From positions 1,862,257 through 1,926,256 of the forward strand of contig NZ_KI912183.1 in assembly GCF_000189755.2 (NCBI RefSeq): DNA of 64,000 nucleotides, in the 5' to 3' direction. Below are positions 8,260-16,409 of this stretch, piece by piece; within the stretch, counting starts at the first letter, position 1, and every line of letters starts with the position of its first letter. The notes under the pieces are model-generated. The model was not told the origin of the DNA. It saw only the letters and a list, made by a program, of their open reading frames with translations, and did no database searches. Made by a program: the position numbers and the translations under genes. The DNA is from Desulfotomaculum nigrificans DSM 574. GTDB taxonomy: Bacteria; Bacillota; Desulfotomaculia; Desulfotomaculales; Desulfotomaculaceae.

Positions 8260-8862
8260 TTGATACTACATAAGAAGTGGTTCTTAACGTCACTGGTGGT
8301 AGTACTAGGCATTGCCATCGTAGGTGTTGCGAATGCCGCTACCATCAAAAACAGTCTGGCAGACCAATCCCCCAAAGCCTCGACAAGCATTACCGTTTCA
8401 TCAGCAGTAAGTGCGGATCTGGTTAACCAGATGATCCAAAACTGCTGGCAATTCAACCAGACTCTGGTTGACCAGTGGGTAAAGACTTCCGGACTAAGCC
8501 AACAGGATCTTTTAAAAATGGAACAGAGTTGGATGCAGGGAGTAATGCAGCAAAATCCCAACCTTACCCTGCAAGAGGCTTTAAAAATGGAACAAACCTG
8601 GCTGCTGAACAATATAGCTAATTTCCAAAAGGTGGCCATGATTCCCCAGCAGTCCCAAACCCAACAGGCCCAGACAAAGCAACAAGTTCAGCCGACTCAG
8701 CAAGTCCAGCCAGCTCAACAAGTACAGCAGCCTCAACAAAGTCAGCCGACAGTGAGACCCCAAACTCCTCCGGTTCAGAAGACATACCAGACACCATACT
8801 ACGGAAATAGAAATTACTCTTATGGAAACAGAAATTATTCAAATTGGAATTGCGGATGGTAA
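8260..8862 (+). CDS. Secreted MIQNCW-family Gln-rich protein ending -CGW
   Basis: This exported protein has 200 residues. The signal peptide (HKKWFLTSLVVVLGIAIVGV) ends at ANA. A helical domain reads VNQMIQNCWQFNQTLVDQW with two LLKMEQSWM/ALKMEQTWL repeats. A Gln/Pro-rich linker and an Asn/Tyr tail ending NWNCGW follow. It is a paralogue of 11484-12032. A TTG at 8260 is preferred: it sits 5-8 nt after GGAAAGGATAAA, and the ATG at 8200 falls at the expected start of the P2 transcript. Two promoters (box B4 and SigI-type P2) converge on it, which links both regulatory layers. Function unknown. Confidence 0.78.
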   Translation: MILHKKWFLTSLVVVLGIAIVGVANAATIKNSLADQSPKASTSITVSSAVSADLVNQMIQNCWQFNQTLVDQWVKTSGLSQQDLLKMEQSWMQGVMQQNPNLTLQEALKMEQTWLLNNIANFQKVAMIPQQSQTQQAQTKQQVQPTQQVQPAQQVQQPQQSQPTVRPQTPPVQKTYQTPYYGNRNYSYGNRNYSNWNCGW

Positions 8863-8871
8863 CCTAGTAGA

Positions 8872-8905
8872 TAAGCCGGGAAGAAACCCCGGCTTATCTT
8901 TTTTT
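8872..8905 (+). terminator. Intrinsic terminator
   Basis: ATAAGCCGGG pairs with CCCGGCTTAT and is followed by CTTTTTTTG. Confidence 0.9.
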
Positions 8906-8910
8906 GCACA

Positions 8911-8957
8911 CAAGAAAGGTGCGCTTAAGTCTATTCCCTTAATGCGCACCTTTCTTG
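8911..8957. repeat. Perfect 14-bp inverted repeat
   Basis: CAAGAAAGGTGCGC and GCGCACCTTTCTTG flank 19 nt. No adequate U-tract follows, so it may be an element end or a protein site. It lies in the gene-free stretch 8863-9323. Confidence 0.5.
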
Positions 8958-9049
8958 CTTAAGTATAAAAAACCGTTTTTTATTCCCAATTGAGAGCCAT
9001 AAGCTCAGTGAGTTATTCCTTAAAATATCCAATTATATTTTGCTGGTAA

Positions 9050-9101
9050 GGTAAAAAAAATGCCCAATTTCTTGGGCTAAGCACTAGGCGCGTGTTACAT
9101 G
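9050..9101 (-). ncRNA. Candidate small RNA 1 (about 50 nt)
   Basis: On the minus strand box B5 and TATAAT (9108-9113) are followed by a leader of about 30 nt without an ORF, then hairpin GCCCAAGAAATTGGGC and a run of T. The hairpin is identical to the one in candidate RNA 2 (28380). Inverted repeat CACTAGG/CCTAGTG (9082-9120) brackets the -10 and could be an operator. Expression is inferred only. Confidence 0.45.
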
Positions 9102-9107
9102 TATTAA

Positions 9108-9162
9108 ATTATACCTAGTGTTTGTAACAGCAAAGTCACAAGTAATTAACATTTTTGTGATA
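9108..9162 (-). promoter_or_regulatory. Box B5 with -10 TATAAT
   Basis: Minus-strand TGTTA, TGTGA and TGTTA half-sites precede TATAAT. No protein gene follows before the terminator at about 9055. Confidence 0.65.
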
Positions 9163-9282
9163 TTACAATCCACATCAAAAAGTACCAGAACTTTTTTAAA
9201 TCTACTTTTTAAAACCAGCGGCTATCAGAATTAACGGCTAGTTCCCTGTTAGAAATACTAGTTGATAGTATTATTTCTAATG

Positions 9283-9320
9283 CAAAAGGCTTGCATCATT
9301 AGGACGCAAGCCTTTTATCT
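9283..9320 (-). terminator. Intrinsic terminator
   Basis: AAAAGGCTTGC pairs with GCAAGCCTTTT directly after the stop of 9324-9962. Confidence 0.8.
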
Positions 9321-9323
9321 ATT

Positions 9324-9962
9324 TTACCAACCCCAATTGGAGTTTCCTCGGCTCCACTGTTGGCCGCCGTTGCTGTTGGATTGTTGTTTCTTGGACATCG
9401 CATCCATCCAAGCTTTGTCCATCTCAAGCATTTGTTCCGGAGTCATGTTCATCATCTGCTGGTTCATATTGATACAATTCTGCATCATCTGGGTATAAAC
9501 ATCATTCTGAACGGGTTGCTGAACGTTCTTTTTAGCTGCCGCAGGTGCCTGGTTTGGGGTAGCTGTATTATTGGTATTACTGGTGGTAGCTGTGTTATTT
9601 GTCTGGGTGGTGGAACTATTAGCCCCGGTATTTGCAGTGCTAGTATCGGTATTGGTGTTCGTATTGGTGGTGCTGGCAGTATTAGTGTTTGTACTGGCAT
9701 CTGTGCTAGTGGTGGTACCAGTCTGGGTATCAACTGTAGCAGGTGTAGTTGTAGGTGCAGTTACGCTTGTGCCTGTGTTAGTGTTAGTGGTGGTGGTGGT
9801 GTTGGTATTCATGTTCATGGGCATGGGATTGGGGTCATTTTGGATCCAACCGGCCATCTTTTGCTGAAAATCAACGGGAACTGCAGCGTTAGCTATGCCC
9901 AGGGAACCTACTGCCAGACAAAGAGTAAGGGTAAAGGGAAGAATCTTTTTCTTAAAGTCCAT
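9324..9962 (-). CDS. Secreted Thr/Asn-rich NDPNP-family protein ending -WGW
   Basis: This 212-residue exported protein has a signal peptide ending ANA, then GWIQNDPNPMPMNMNTNT. A long Thr/Asn/Ser low-complexity region follows, then a short helical domain (MMQNCINMNQQMMNMTPEQM) and a tail ending NSNWGW. NDPNP plus Met-Asn repeats match 4976-5653 and 31150-31770, while the helical domain recalls the QNCW domain of 8260 and 11484. The ATG follows AGGAGGTAAATC. SigI-type promoter P3 lies 48 bp upstream. The low-complexity part may span the wall. Function unknown. Confidence 0.78.
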   Translation of the reverse strand: MDFKKKILPFTLTLCLAVGSLGIANAAVPVDFQQKMAGWIQNDPNPMPMNMNTNTTTTTNTNTGTSVTAPTTTPATVDTQTGTTTSTDASTNTNTASTTNTNTNTDTSTANTGANSSTTQTNNTATTSNTNNTATPNQAPAAAKKNVQQPVQNDVYTQMMQNCINMNQQMMNMTPEQMLEMDKAWMDAMSKKQQSNSNGGQQWSRGNSNWGW

Positions 9963-10009
9963 GTTTGATTTACCTCCTAAATTTTTAGCTTGGGGAGCGC
10001 TCCTGTTGA

Positions 10010-10041
10010 GTTATCCGAAACCCTCTCTTTTTTTATGTGGG
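10010..10041 (-). promoter_or_regulatory. SigI-type promoter P3
   Basis: On the minus strand CCCACATAAA, 14 nt, CGGATAAC lie upstream of 9324-9962. Confidence 0.65.
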
Positions 10042-10144
10042 GAAAATTATATTTTTTTACGTAGTGTTAAAATCAAATTTTTTCCTTCTTAGATTTAAAC
10101 CAGTGTTGTTAGTTACAAAAACCTTATTTAACCAGCTCAATTCA

Positions 10145-10176
10145 CCCACATAAAACCAGCCCTTTTTTCGGAAATT
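10145..10176 (+). promoter_or_regulatory. SigI-type promoter P4
   Basis: CCCACATAAA, 14 nt, CGGAAAT lie 100 bp upstream of the RsgI-like gene at 10277 and suggest feedback control. Confidence 0.65.
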
Positions 10177-10276
10177 TATTTAAAGAAGTGATTTCTGATG
10201 CCTTTATATCATCTTATCCGGAGTAAGATTTTTATCTCTACAGGCTTAGACCATATTCAGAAAGAGGTTGTTGCGC

Positions 10277-11386
10277 ATGAAAGCAAAAGCTATGGTGGCT
10301 AAAATAAACCCAGACAATTCATTGATGGTGGTTTTTACAGAAGACCGGCGGTTTGTTAACCTACCTTTACCGGATAATCCCCCTCCTTTAGGCTCAACCA
10401 TTCAGGTTGATTTACCGTCTGAAAAGAATTCCCTAAAAGGCTTATTAAGTACAAAATGGCTGGCGGTGGCGGCTATGCTAATGGTGGTACTAGCCATCGG
10501 TATGTTCAGTACCCTGGGGGTCTCACCGGTAGCCGCCTACGTCAACCTGGACATGAAGCCCAGCTTGCAGTTATCCGTAGATGACCAGGGTAAAGTAAAG
10601 GGAATTACCGCTCTCAATGATGAGGGTAAAAAACTGATCAATAAGATCGATGCCGACAATCAAGACCTCTATGGCCTGACTGGGGAGATTGTTCAAAAAG
10701 CAGATCAATTGGGTTATTTGGATGGGCAAAAGGATAATTTGGTGATGGTCAGTGTAACCAAGGTAAAGGATTCTGCCAATAGCCAAATTGACGAAAATAA
10801 GCTTCGTACTGTCATTCACGACCAGTTGAGTGCCAAACGCTACCCCGGTTATGTGGTGGTTAATGAAACCGATATGGATCACTGGCAGCGGGCACAAAAA
10901 TCAGGCTATAGTGTAAACCAATTGCTGATCTCCGAACAGGCTAAGACAAAAGGTATTGCCATTGATCCTCAGGCAATGCAAAAGCAGGATTATATGGAGG
11001 CGATGAAAAATTCTCACACTTCTGTTCCCATGCTGTTCCCAGAAAACAGCTGTGAGGTAACCTGGGCCAACAAAAATAGTACAGTCGGGGAGACTAAAAC
11101 ATACAGCAATCAAGCTCCCACCAACGGTGGCACCCCAAAATGGTCTGGCAACCAGCAATGGCAAAATAACCAAAACTGGAAATCCCAACAACAACAGCAG
11201 AACTGGCAGCCACAACAACAAGGCGGACATCAAACTCCCGCTCCCCAGCATATGCAAGAGGATCAAACAAATAGAAGCAACCAGTGGCAAGAAGATTCCC
11301 AGGGAAATTGGCAAGGGGATGAAAACTGGCGTGATCAAGAAAGTAGGGAAAGATCTTACGGGCAAAAATCTCGCAGTAATTGGTGA
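10277..11386 (+). CDS. rsgI: RsgI-like anti-sigma factor with Gln/Asn/Trp extracellular tail
   Basis: This single-pass membrane protein of 369 residues should bind a SigI-type sigma factor through its N-terminal RsgI domain (KAMVAKINPDNSLMVVFTED, residues 4-23). One membrane helix lies at about 60-82. The conserved juxtamembrane RsgI segment follows (AYVNLDMKPSLQLSVDDQGK). The extracellular end is Gln/Asn/Trp-rich and ends SRSNW. It resembles 19548-20873 along its length, but no sigma gene is adjacent. The orphan SigI-like gene at 16972 is the obvious candidate partner. The ATG at 10277 matches the paralogue start and follows AAAGAGG by 9 nt; the TTG at 10268 is too close. Confidence 0.85.
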   Translation: MKAKAMVAKINPDNSLMVVFTEDRRFVNLPLPDNPPPLGSTIQVDLPSEKNSLKGLLSTKWLAVAAMLMVVLAIGMFSTLGVSPVAAYVNLDMKPSLQLSVDDQGKVKGITALNDEGKKLINKIDADNQDLYGLTGEIVQKADQLGYLDGQKDNLVMVSVTKVKDSANSQIDENKLRTVIHDQLSAKRYPGYVVVNETDMDHWQRAQKSGYSVNQLLISEQAKTKGIAIDPQAMQKQDYMEAMKNSHTSVPMLFPENSCEVTWANKNSTVGETKTYSNQAPTNGGTPKWSGNQQWQNNQNWKSQQQQQNWQPQQQGGHQTPAPQHMQEDQTNRSNQWQEDSQGNWQGDENWRDQESRERSYGQKSRSNW

Positions 11387-11400
11387 TAAAAAATAATTTC

Positions 11401-11432
11401 CCCACATAAATTTACTTTTACTTACGGATATT
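11401..11432 (+). promoter_or_regulatory. SigI-type promoter P5
   Basis: CCCACATAAA, 14 nt, CGGATATT lie upstream of 11484-12032. Confidence 0.65.
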
Positions 11433-11483
11433 TTCTTAAAGGAGGAGAGGGCTTACAAACATACCAAAGAAAGGATGAGCAAG

Positions 11484-12032
11484 ATGAAGGTCAACAACAA
11501 ATGGTTACTTATTTTATTGATTGTGGCACTGGGTATCGCCATTGTGGGAGTGGCCAACGCCGATACCACGAATAGTAGCCAGGCCGATCAAACGGCAACC
11601 GTTACAGTTACCCCGGCAGTGAATGTTGCCACTACGGTTACACCGGATCAAGTAAAACAAATGATTCAAAATTGTTGGCAGTTAAACCAGGCTATGATTG
11701 ATCAGTGGTCCAAGGTTACCGGCCTAACTAAAGACGATCTTCTCAAGATGGAAATGACTTGGATGCAGGCAGTTATGCAGCAAAACCCCAGCCTGAGCCT
11801 GCAAGATGCAGTAAAGATGGAGCAGACCTGGATGATGAACAGCCTGACCAATTATCAATCGTCCAAGCAGATCCAAACAACTCAAATCCAGCAAACCCAG
11901 ACACAGCAAGCACCGCAACAGAACTTGGCTCCTCAGAACCCTCCACAACAGCAGGTTTACCCGAGATCCTACAATGGTAACAGACAATATTATGGCTGGA
12001 ATTGCCCCTGGAACTACAATTACTGCTGGTAA
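11484..12032 (+). CDS. Secreted MIQNCW-family protein ending -YCW
   Basis: This 182-residue exported protein is a paralogue of 8260-8862. Its signal peptide ends ANA. The helical domain reads VKQMIQNCWQLNQAMIDQW with LLKMEMTWM and AVKMEQTWM repeats, then a Gln/Thr linker and the tail GWNCPWNYNYCW. The ATG at 11484 is 9 nt from GAAAGG; the ATG at 11475 abuts that site and is less likely. P5 drives it, and an intrinsic terminator follows. Regular Trp and Met placement in the repeats may make a helical bundle. I do not recognise a named family. Confidence 0.78.
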   Translation: MKVNNKWLLILLIVALGIAIVGVANADTTNSSQADQTATVTVTPAVNVATTVTPDQVKQMIQNCWQLNQAMIDQWSKVTGLTKDDLLKMEMTWMQAVMQQNPSLSLQDAVKMEQTWMMNSLTNYQSSKQIQTTQIQQTQTQQAPQQNLAPQNPPQQQVYPRSYNGNRQYYGWNCPWNYNYCW

Positions 12033-12062
12033 GCCCTTCTCTCTTCATAATAGGATATTAGA

Positions 12063-12096
12063 ATAAAAAACTCCGGCCAAAACCGGAGTTTTTTTG
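12063..12096 (+). terminator. Intrinsic terminator
   Basis: AAAAAACTCCGG pairs with CCGGAGTTTTTTT. Confidence 0.9.
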
Positions 12097-12182
12097 TCTT
12101 TGTTACCGCTAATAAATGTAGCCTAGTTATTAGATTATGTATTATCCGAGTTTTTTCCTGGATCGTTGCATTCATTTTTTGT

Positions 12183-12875
12183 TTAAAAAACATTCGTTAA
12201 TATTTGTAACCTGTCGAAATACATTAACAGACCCAACATAATTAGGAACAGCCCGCTTATTTTAAGGCTAATGCCAGAATATCTCTTTAAAACCCTTTGT
12301 AATCTGGGAAATCTATCAAACATCAGACACAGTGCCAGCAGGGGTATGGCCATCCCCAGTGCATAACTGATTAATAACACACTTCCCGCTTTGGAAGAAT
12401 TGGTAGTAACCGCCACAGTCAGAACAGAGACCAATACCGGACCCACACAAGGGGCCCATGCTAGAGCCAGAGATATGCCCAGAAAAAAAGATGTTATGTA
12501 TTTTTTTTTGGGCGTATTACCGCGGGTTACCCTGTGCCTAACTGGCAAACTTATTTTAAATAAACCAAGGAGGTTTAACCCCATGAGTATTACAAAGATG
12601 CCGCCAATCTTTAATAACATAATTTGATTGATATCCAAAAAATTACCAAGAAAGCCGGAAGCTATACCAAAACCTACAAATACCAAAACAAATCCGGTGG
12701 TAAAGATGAAAACCTGCAGCGATATACCCCAACTAGAGCGGTTATGACCATTATTTTCTGTAATAGTAGTAGCTATCTGTGAAGTATAGACAGGCAATAG
12801 GGGTATCATACACGGTGAAAAAAAGGAAAGTATTCCAGCTAAAAAAGCTGCCCACAGAGATGTGTTGATTTCCAT
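12183..12875 (-). CDS. ccdA: CcdA/DsbD-type thiol-disulfide transmembrane transporter
   Basis: This 230-residue protein with six predicted membrane helices moves reducing power from cytoplasmic thioredoxin across the membrane to external thiol proteins, for example in cytochrome c maturation. FSPCMIPLLPVY and WAPCVGPVLVS hold the two redox Cys of the family. The ATG follows GGGGGGAG. No cytochrome or external thioredoxin gene is adjacent. Its place among Cys-containing secreted proteins makes a role in their thiol state plausible, though that is inference. Confidence 0.9.
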   Translation of the reverse strand: MEINTSLWAAFLAGILSFFSPCMIPLLPVYTSQIATTITENNGHNRSSWGISLQVFIFTTGFVLVFVGFGIASGFLGNFLDINQIMLLKIGGIFVILMGLNLLGLFKISLPVRHRVTRGNTPKKKYITSFFLGISLALAWAPCVGPVLVSVLTVAVTTNSSKAGSVLLISYALGMAIPLLALCLMFDRFPRLQRVLKRYSGISLKISGLFLIMLGLLMYFDRLQILTNVF

Positions 12876-13012
12876 ACGCTCCCCCCTTGTTTCGCCAGAA
12901 TCAGGAAGTTTTTATACTATATTCAAATAACCATTTAAGTATTCGCGACTAAGGGAAGCGGTTTAGAATTACTGTTCGGAAAAGGTTACTTGAAGAACTG
13001 TTTTCTTACATA

Positions 13013-13056
13013 ACAAAGCACACCCTGCCTAATTTTTACAGGGTGCTTTGTGTATT
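13013..13056. terminator. Hairpin, probable terminator
   Basis: ACAAAGCACACCCTG pairs with CAGGGTGCTTTGT. It lies between ccdA and 13125-13352, with weak T-runs. Confidence 0.5.
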
Positions 13057-13082
13057 ATTAAAGATTTTTATTAACATATGGT

Positions 13083-13117
13083 CAAAGTAGACTCCAGCCA
13101 AAACCAGAGTCTACTTT
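13083..13117 (-). terminator. Perfect 12-bp hairpin downstream of 13125
   Basis: CAAAGTAGACTC pairs with GAGTCTACTTTG just past the stop of 13125-13352. Confidence 0.6.
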
Positions 13118-13124
13118 GCGTACC

Positions 13125-13352
13125 TTACCAATAATAACCGTAGCCGTTGCCGTAATAACTAGATTGAGTATTGCCCGGTGGTGGGTACCACATACCACAG
13201 CCGCAACCATAACCATATCCGTAGGGATAGGCCGGTTGAGTGATATTAGGCTGTGGGGTGGCAGGTGCTGCCGATGCTTCTGTCACAGGAGCCACAATTG
13301 CAAGAACCGCTAAAAGAGCAAGAGACAGTAAACCAGTTTTGAATCTTTTCAT
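13125..13352 (-). CDS. Small secreted Tyr/Gly-rich protein ending -YYW
   Basis: This 75-residue protein has a clear signal peptide (MKRFKTGLLSLALLAVLAIV to ASA). The mature part of about 47 residues is Pro/Tyr/Gly-rich with YGYGYGCGCGMWYPPPG and ends NGYGYYW. It thus carries the shared terminal Trp. The ATG follows AGAAAGGAGGA, and box B6 with TACAAT lies upstream. The CGCGM cluster could bind metal. No named family is recognised. Confidence 0.72.
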   Translation of the reverse strand: MKRFKTGLLSLALLAVLAIVAPVTEASAAPATPQPNITQPAYPYGYGYGCGCGMWYPPPGNTQSSYYGNGYGYYW

Positions 13353-13380
13353 ATATTTTCCTCCTTTCTAATTTATTCAT

Positions 13381-13435
13381 ATTGTAACCATGTTTTGTTA
13401 CACCAGTGTCACAACTTTTTAACATTTTTGTGATT
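13381..13435 (-). promoter_or_regulatory. Box B6 with -10 TACAAT
   Basis: Minus-strand TGTTA, TGTGA and TGTAA half-sites at 11-bp steps precede TACAAT (13381-13386). Confidence 0.7.
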
Positions 13436-13482
13436 TTTCTAAAAACTATGCCAGGGTTCAAATTAAGTCATCTTACAATAAA

Positions 13483-13517
13483 AAAAAGAGGTGCACCTGT
13501 GTGAAGTGCACCTTCCT
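13483..13517 (-). terminator. Intrinsic terminator of the SLH gene
   Basis: AGGTGCAC pairs with GTGCACCT, followed on the minus strand by CTTTTTTTT. Confidence 0.85.
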
Positions 13518-13524
13518 TTAATAT

Positions 13525-14955
13525 TTACTGGGCCGGTGTTGTGGTTGCCGGTGTTGTGGTATCTGCAGGAGTTGTAGTAGCCGGTGTTGTAGTATCTGCA
13601 GGTGTTGTAGTTGCCGGTGTTGTGGTATCTGCAGGTGTGGTAGTAGCCGGTGTTGTGGTATCTGCAGGTGTTGTGGTAGCTGGTGTTGTAGTATCAGCAG
13701 GTGTTGTGGTTGCCGGTGTTGTGGTATCTGCAGGCGCTGTGGTTGCCGGTGCAGTTTGCTGGTTGCTGACAGCATCAATCATTATCACGTTACCAGCAGC
13801 GTCGAGGGCAACTTGAACCACATCCCCTGCCTTGATGTCATTGATGGTGGCAGGAGCATTATTAACCCAAACATATACGCTCTCAGCAACCGAAAGGGTT
13901 TTGGTATCCCCGTTGGTTAAAGTTACCGTAATGCTGCCGTTTTCCACGGAAGACAGGGTCCCAACTTGGCTGTTGTTCATCATATTGTTATCTAACATCA
14001 TGTTACCGTTCATTTGATTTAGACAACGGTCCAGTATTACACACATTTCTGCCCTGGAAATAGGTTTATTAGGCTGGAAGGTTTGGTCGGGATAGCCTGC
14101 AAAAATACCTTTTTCCATTGCGATTTTTACATACCCTTGCATGTCTGCGGGTATGGCAGAGCTGTCTTTAAAAGTAAGGTTGGCAGTTTGGGCTGCGGCG
14201 GCCTGGTCTTCCAGACCCAGTAAACGTACAGCCATTTGGGCTACCCAGAGCCTGGTGGCCGGCTTTTCGGGTGATAATTTGTTGCCGTCTGTGCCGGGTG
14301 TTAACAGTTGCTGGTTAACTGCCCAGTTAATGTGGTTAGCGGCCCAGGCCGGAGCGTCTACATAGGTACTTTGACCTGTAACCTGGTTGGCATTTTGGCT
14401 TCGGGCAATTAAGCTGATAGCCTCAGCCCGGTTTACCGACTGGTTAGGCTTAAAGCTGCCGTCCGGGTATCCTTTTACCATATCTGTGTTTTGCATTTTC
14501 ATAATATAGGGGGCTGCCCACATGGCATCTCTCATATCGTTAAAATGACCTTTTCTATCTCCGCTGTGTTGACCTGATTGATTCTGATTGTTGGGGTTAG
14601 CCTGTCCGCTATTCCAGTTGCCCTGATTGTTATTTCCCCAGTTATTGTTCTGGTTCATATGCATGTCGGAACCCCAGTTGGAGTTACTGTTATGATTATC
14701 ATTTCCTTGGTAACCCCCGCTGTTGCTGCCACCTCTCGATCCATAACTACCACTGTTACTTCCACCGCTCCATCCGGAATCACCGTCAGAGTGACTACCT
14801 CCACCGCTCCAACCGGAACTGCTGCCAGAGCTGCTGCCGCCAGAATGACTGCCCCCGCCTGAGTGTCCTCCACCGGAGCCGCCCCAAGCAAAGGCAGACC
14901 CGGCAAGACTTAAACATAAAACACCAGTAAGAAAAACAGATGCCAATTTTTTCAC
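13525..14955 (-). CDS. S-layer homology (SLH) surface protein with Thr/Pro repeat tail
   Basis: This 476-residue exported protein would attach to secondary wall polymer. The signal peptide ends at AFA. A Gly/Ser then Asn/Gln region (about 24-135) is followed by three SLH repeats with NRAEAISLIAR and SRAEMCVILDR cores (about 140-320). A small beta domain of DUF5666 type follows (about 333-395), and six copies of ADTTTPATTTP end the protein, probably as a wall-spanning stalk. The GTG at 14955 follows AGGAGG. SigI-type promoter P6 lies upstream. Unlike its neighbours it does not end in Trp. Confidence 0.88.
   Translation of the reverse strand: MKKLASVFLTGVLCLSLAGSAFAWGGSGGGHSGGGSHSGGSSSGSSSGWSGGGSHSDGDSGWSGGSNSGSYGSRGGSNSGGYQGNDNHNSNSNWGSDMHMNQNNNWGNNNQGNWNSGQANPNNQNQSGQHSGDRKGHFNDMRDAMWAAPYIMKMQNTDMVKGYPDGSFKPNQSVNRAEAISLIARSQNANQVTGQSTYVDAPAWAANHINWAVNQQLLTPGTDGNKLSPEKPATRLWVAQMAVRLLGLEDQAAAAQTANLTFKDSSAIPADMQGYVKIAMEKGIFAGYPDQTFQPNKPISRAEMCVILDRCLNQMNGNMMLDNNMMNNSQVGTLSSVENGSITVTLTNGDTKTLSVAESVYVWVNNAPATINDIKAGDVVQVALDAAGNVIMIDAVSNQQTAPATTAPADTTTPATTTPADTTTPATTTPADTTTPATTTPADTTTPATTTPADTTTPATTTPADTTTPATTTPAQ
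13534..13731 (-). repeat. Six tandem 33-nt coding repeats
   Basis: Each unit encodes ADTTTPATTTP. Copies differ only at a few third positions, which suggests recent expansion. Confidence 0.85.
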
Positions 14956-15045
14956 TTAATTGAACCTCCTTGTAGTAATATTTTTTTGTTTGCCAGGTAG
15001 CCTAAATTTTGCTAACACCCCTCCTCCATCTTTACTCCTTACCAA

Positions 15046-15077
15046 CTTATCCGAAGAAGTTCTTCTATTTATGTGGG
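15046..15077 (-). promoter_or_regulatory. SigI-type promoter P6
   Basis: On the minus strand CCCACATAAA, 14 nt, CGGATAAG lie 91 bp before the SLH gene. Confidence 0.65.
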
Positions 15078-15114
15078 TAACATTGGTTAATTTTTTATAT
15101 TTTTCCCTTTGATG

Positions 15115-15148
15115 AAAAAAGAGCCGATAAATGCCGACTCTTTCAAAA
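15115..15148 (-). terminator. Intrinsic terminator of htrA
   Basis: AAAGAGTCGG pairs with CGGCTCTTTTTT on the minus strand. Confidence 0.85.
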
Positions 15149-15182
15149 GTGCACGTTTTTATGGTGGTTGATTACGTTCCAT

Positions 15183-16322
15183 TTATTGCTCAGCCGGTCT
15201 CTCCTCAGTTAGAACGTTAATTTTTACAGTACTACCCCTGCGGAATATCTCCATTTGCACCTGGGAACCCACTTTCTTTTTCTGCAGGGTCTTACCTAAA
15301 TCTTTGTCACTTTCTATCTTACTTCCGTCGATGCTTAAAACAATATCTCCTTCATATATTCCTGCCTTATCAGCGGGTCCGCCCGGAACGACCCTGTAGA
15401 TGACAGCACCTGTGGAACCCTCATAACCAAGGTATTGCAAAATATCCGGGGTAACGGGACTGATTTGTACTCCCAGCCAGGGACGTTTTACGCTCCCCTG
15501 CTTGATCAGTTCATCTAAAACTTCTTTTACCGTGGTGGTGGGAATAGCAAAACCAATCCCCTGGGCCTGGGCGTTGATGGCAGTATTAATACCAATTACC
15601 TCACCCTTTAAATTTAATAAAGGGCCTCCGCTGTTACCCGGGTTGATAGAAGCATCGGTTTGCAGAAGGTGCTCAAAGCTGCGGCCATCTATCTCCAGTG
15701 GCCGTTCTTTGGCGCTAATAACTCCGGTGGTTACTGTGTCTTCCAAGCCAAAGGGGCTGCCAATAGCAATGACCCAATTGCCTACCCGGATTTGATTTGA
15801 ATCTCCCAGTGTAAGGGTTGACAAATCCTTTCCTTCTATTTTAAGTACAGCCAGGTCGAGGGATGGTTCTGCCCCTATTAATTGAACCGGATAGGGTTTC
15901 TTATGCCCTTTGACCAAAACTGTAATTTCTGCAGCACCCTCAATAACATGCTGGTTTGTAAGTATGTAGCCGTCTTTGGAAATAACAAATCCTGAACCAA
16001 GCCCGCTTTGATACTGGGGTTGGGGTATTATACCAAAATAACCTCTAAAAAACGGGTCATCATTAAGGGGATTATTGTTATACCCATTCATTTTAACCAC
16101 GGTGTTTATCTTGACGACAGCAGGACCTGCCTGTTCTACGATGTTGGCTATGGTATCAGGACCCACACCGGGGAAGCTGGCATAGGCCACTCCCTCTTGT
16201 TGAGCGGCTGTTCTTTGCTTTGGTGCAATATCCTTGACCAGGGTATAACCGCCGGCAAACATAATGCCTGAAAAAAAGGCCAGAACCAAGACAAATTGAG
16301 CTAGTTTCTTCCACCCTGTCAT
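15183..16322 (-). CDS. htrA: HtrA/DegP-type membrane-anchored serine protease with PDZ domain
   Basis: This 379-residue protease would degrade or refold damaged exported proteins. An N-terminal anchor (about 8-29) precedes a trypsin-like domain with the triad His125 (TNQHV), Asp156 (SLDLAVL) and Ser231 (GNSGGPL), then one PDZ domain (about 283-370). The ATG follows GAGAGGTAG. It lies downstream of 16410-16760, with a terminator between. In Bacillus subtilis CssRS controls htrA. Here an OmpR-type system lies 5 kb away, but no clear box was found directly before htrA. PDZ domains of this family bind C-termini, which matters given the Trp tails of its neighbours. Confidence 0.93.
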   Translation of the reverse strand: MTGWKKLAQFVLVLAFFSGIMFAGGYTLVKDIAPKQRTAAQQEGVAYASFPGVGPDTIANIVEQAGPAVVKINTVVKMNGYNNNPLNDDPFFRGYFGIIPQPQYQSGLGSGFVISKDGYILTNQHVIEGAAEITVLVKGHKKPYPVQLIGAEPSLDLAVLKIEGKDLSTLTLGDSNQIRVGNWVIAIGSPFGLEDTVTTGVISAKERPLEIDGRSFEHLLQTDASINPGNSGGPLLNLKGEVIGINTAINAQAQGIGFAIPTTTVKEVLDELIKQGSVKRPWLGVQISPVTPDILQYLGYEGSTGAVIYRVVPGGPADKAGIYEGDIVLSIDGSKIESDKDLGKTLQKKKVGSQVQMEIFRRGSTVKINVLTEERPAEQ

Positions 16323-16373
16323 TTCTATCTACCTCTCCATAAATAGATGTAAACACAGTCCCTTTCTCTTAAA

Positions 16374-16402
16374 GGGAAAAACCCCCGTTGAGGGGGTTAT
16401 TG
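16374..16402 (-). terminator. Intrinsic terminator
   Basis: AACCCCCT pairs with AGGGGGTT around CAACG, between 16410-16760 and htrA. Confidence 0.85.
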
Positions 16403-16409
16403 GGTTTAT

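Noticed and set aside
9360-9968. 202-codon plus-strand ORF opposite the secreted NDPNP protein
   Set aside because: It is the antisense shadow of a Thr/Asn low-complexity gene; it has no ribosome site and the minus gene has signal peptide, promoter and terminator.
13534-13731. CRISPR-like array
   Set aside because: The 33-nt repeats are contiguous without spacers and encode a protein stalk.
13541-13816. Val/Ala/Gly repeat ORF on the plus strand
   Set aside because: It is the antisense reading of the six 33-nt repeats of the SLH gene.
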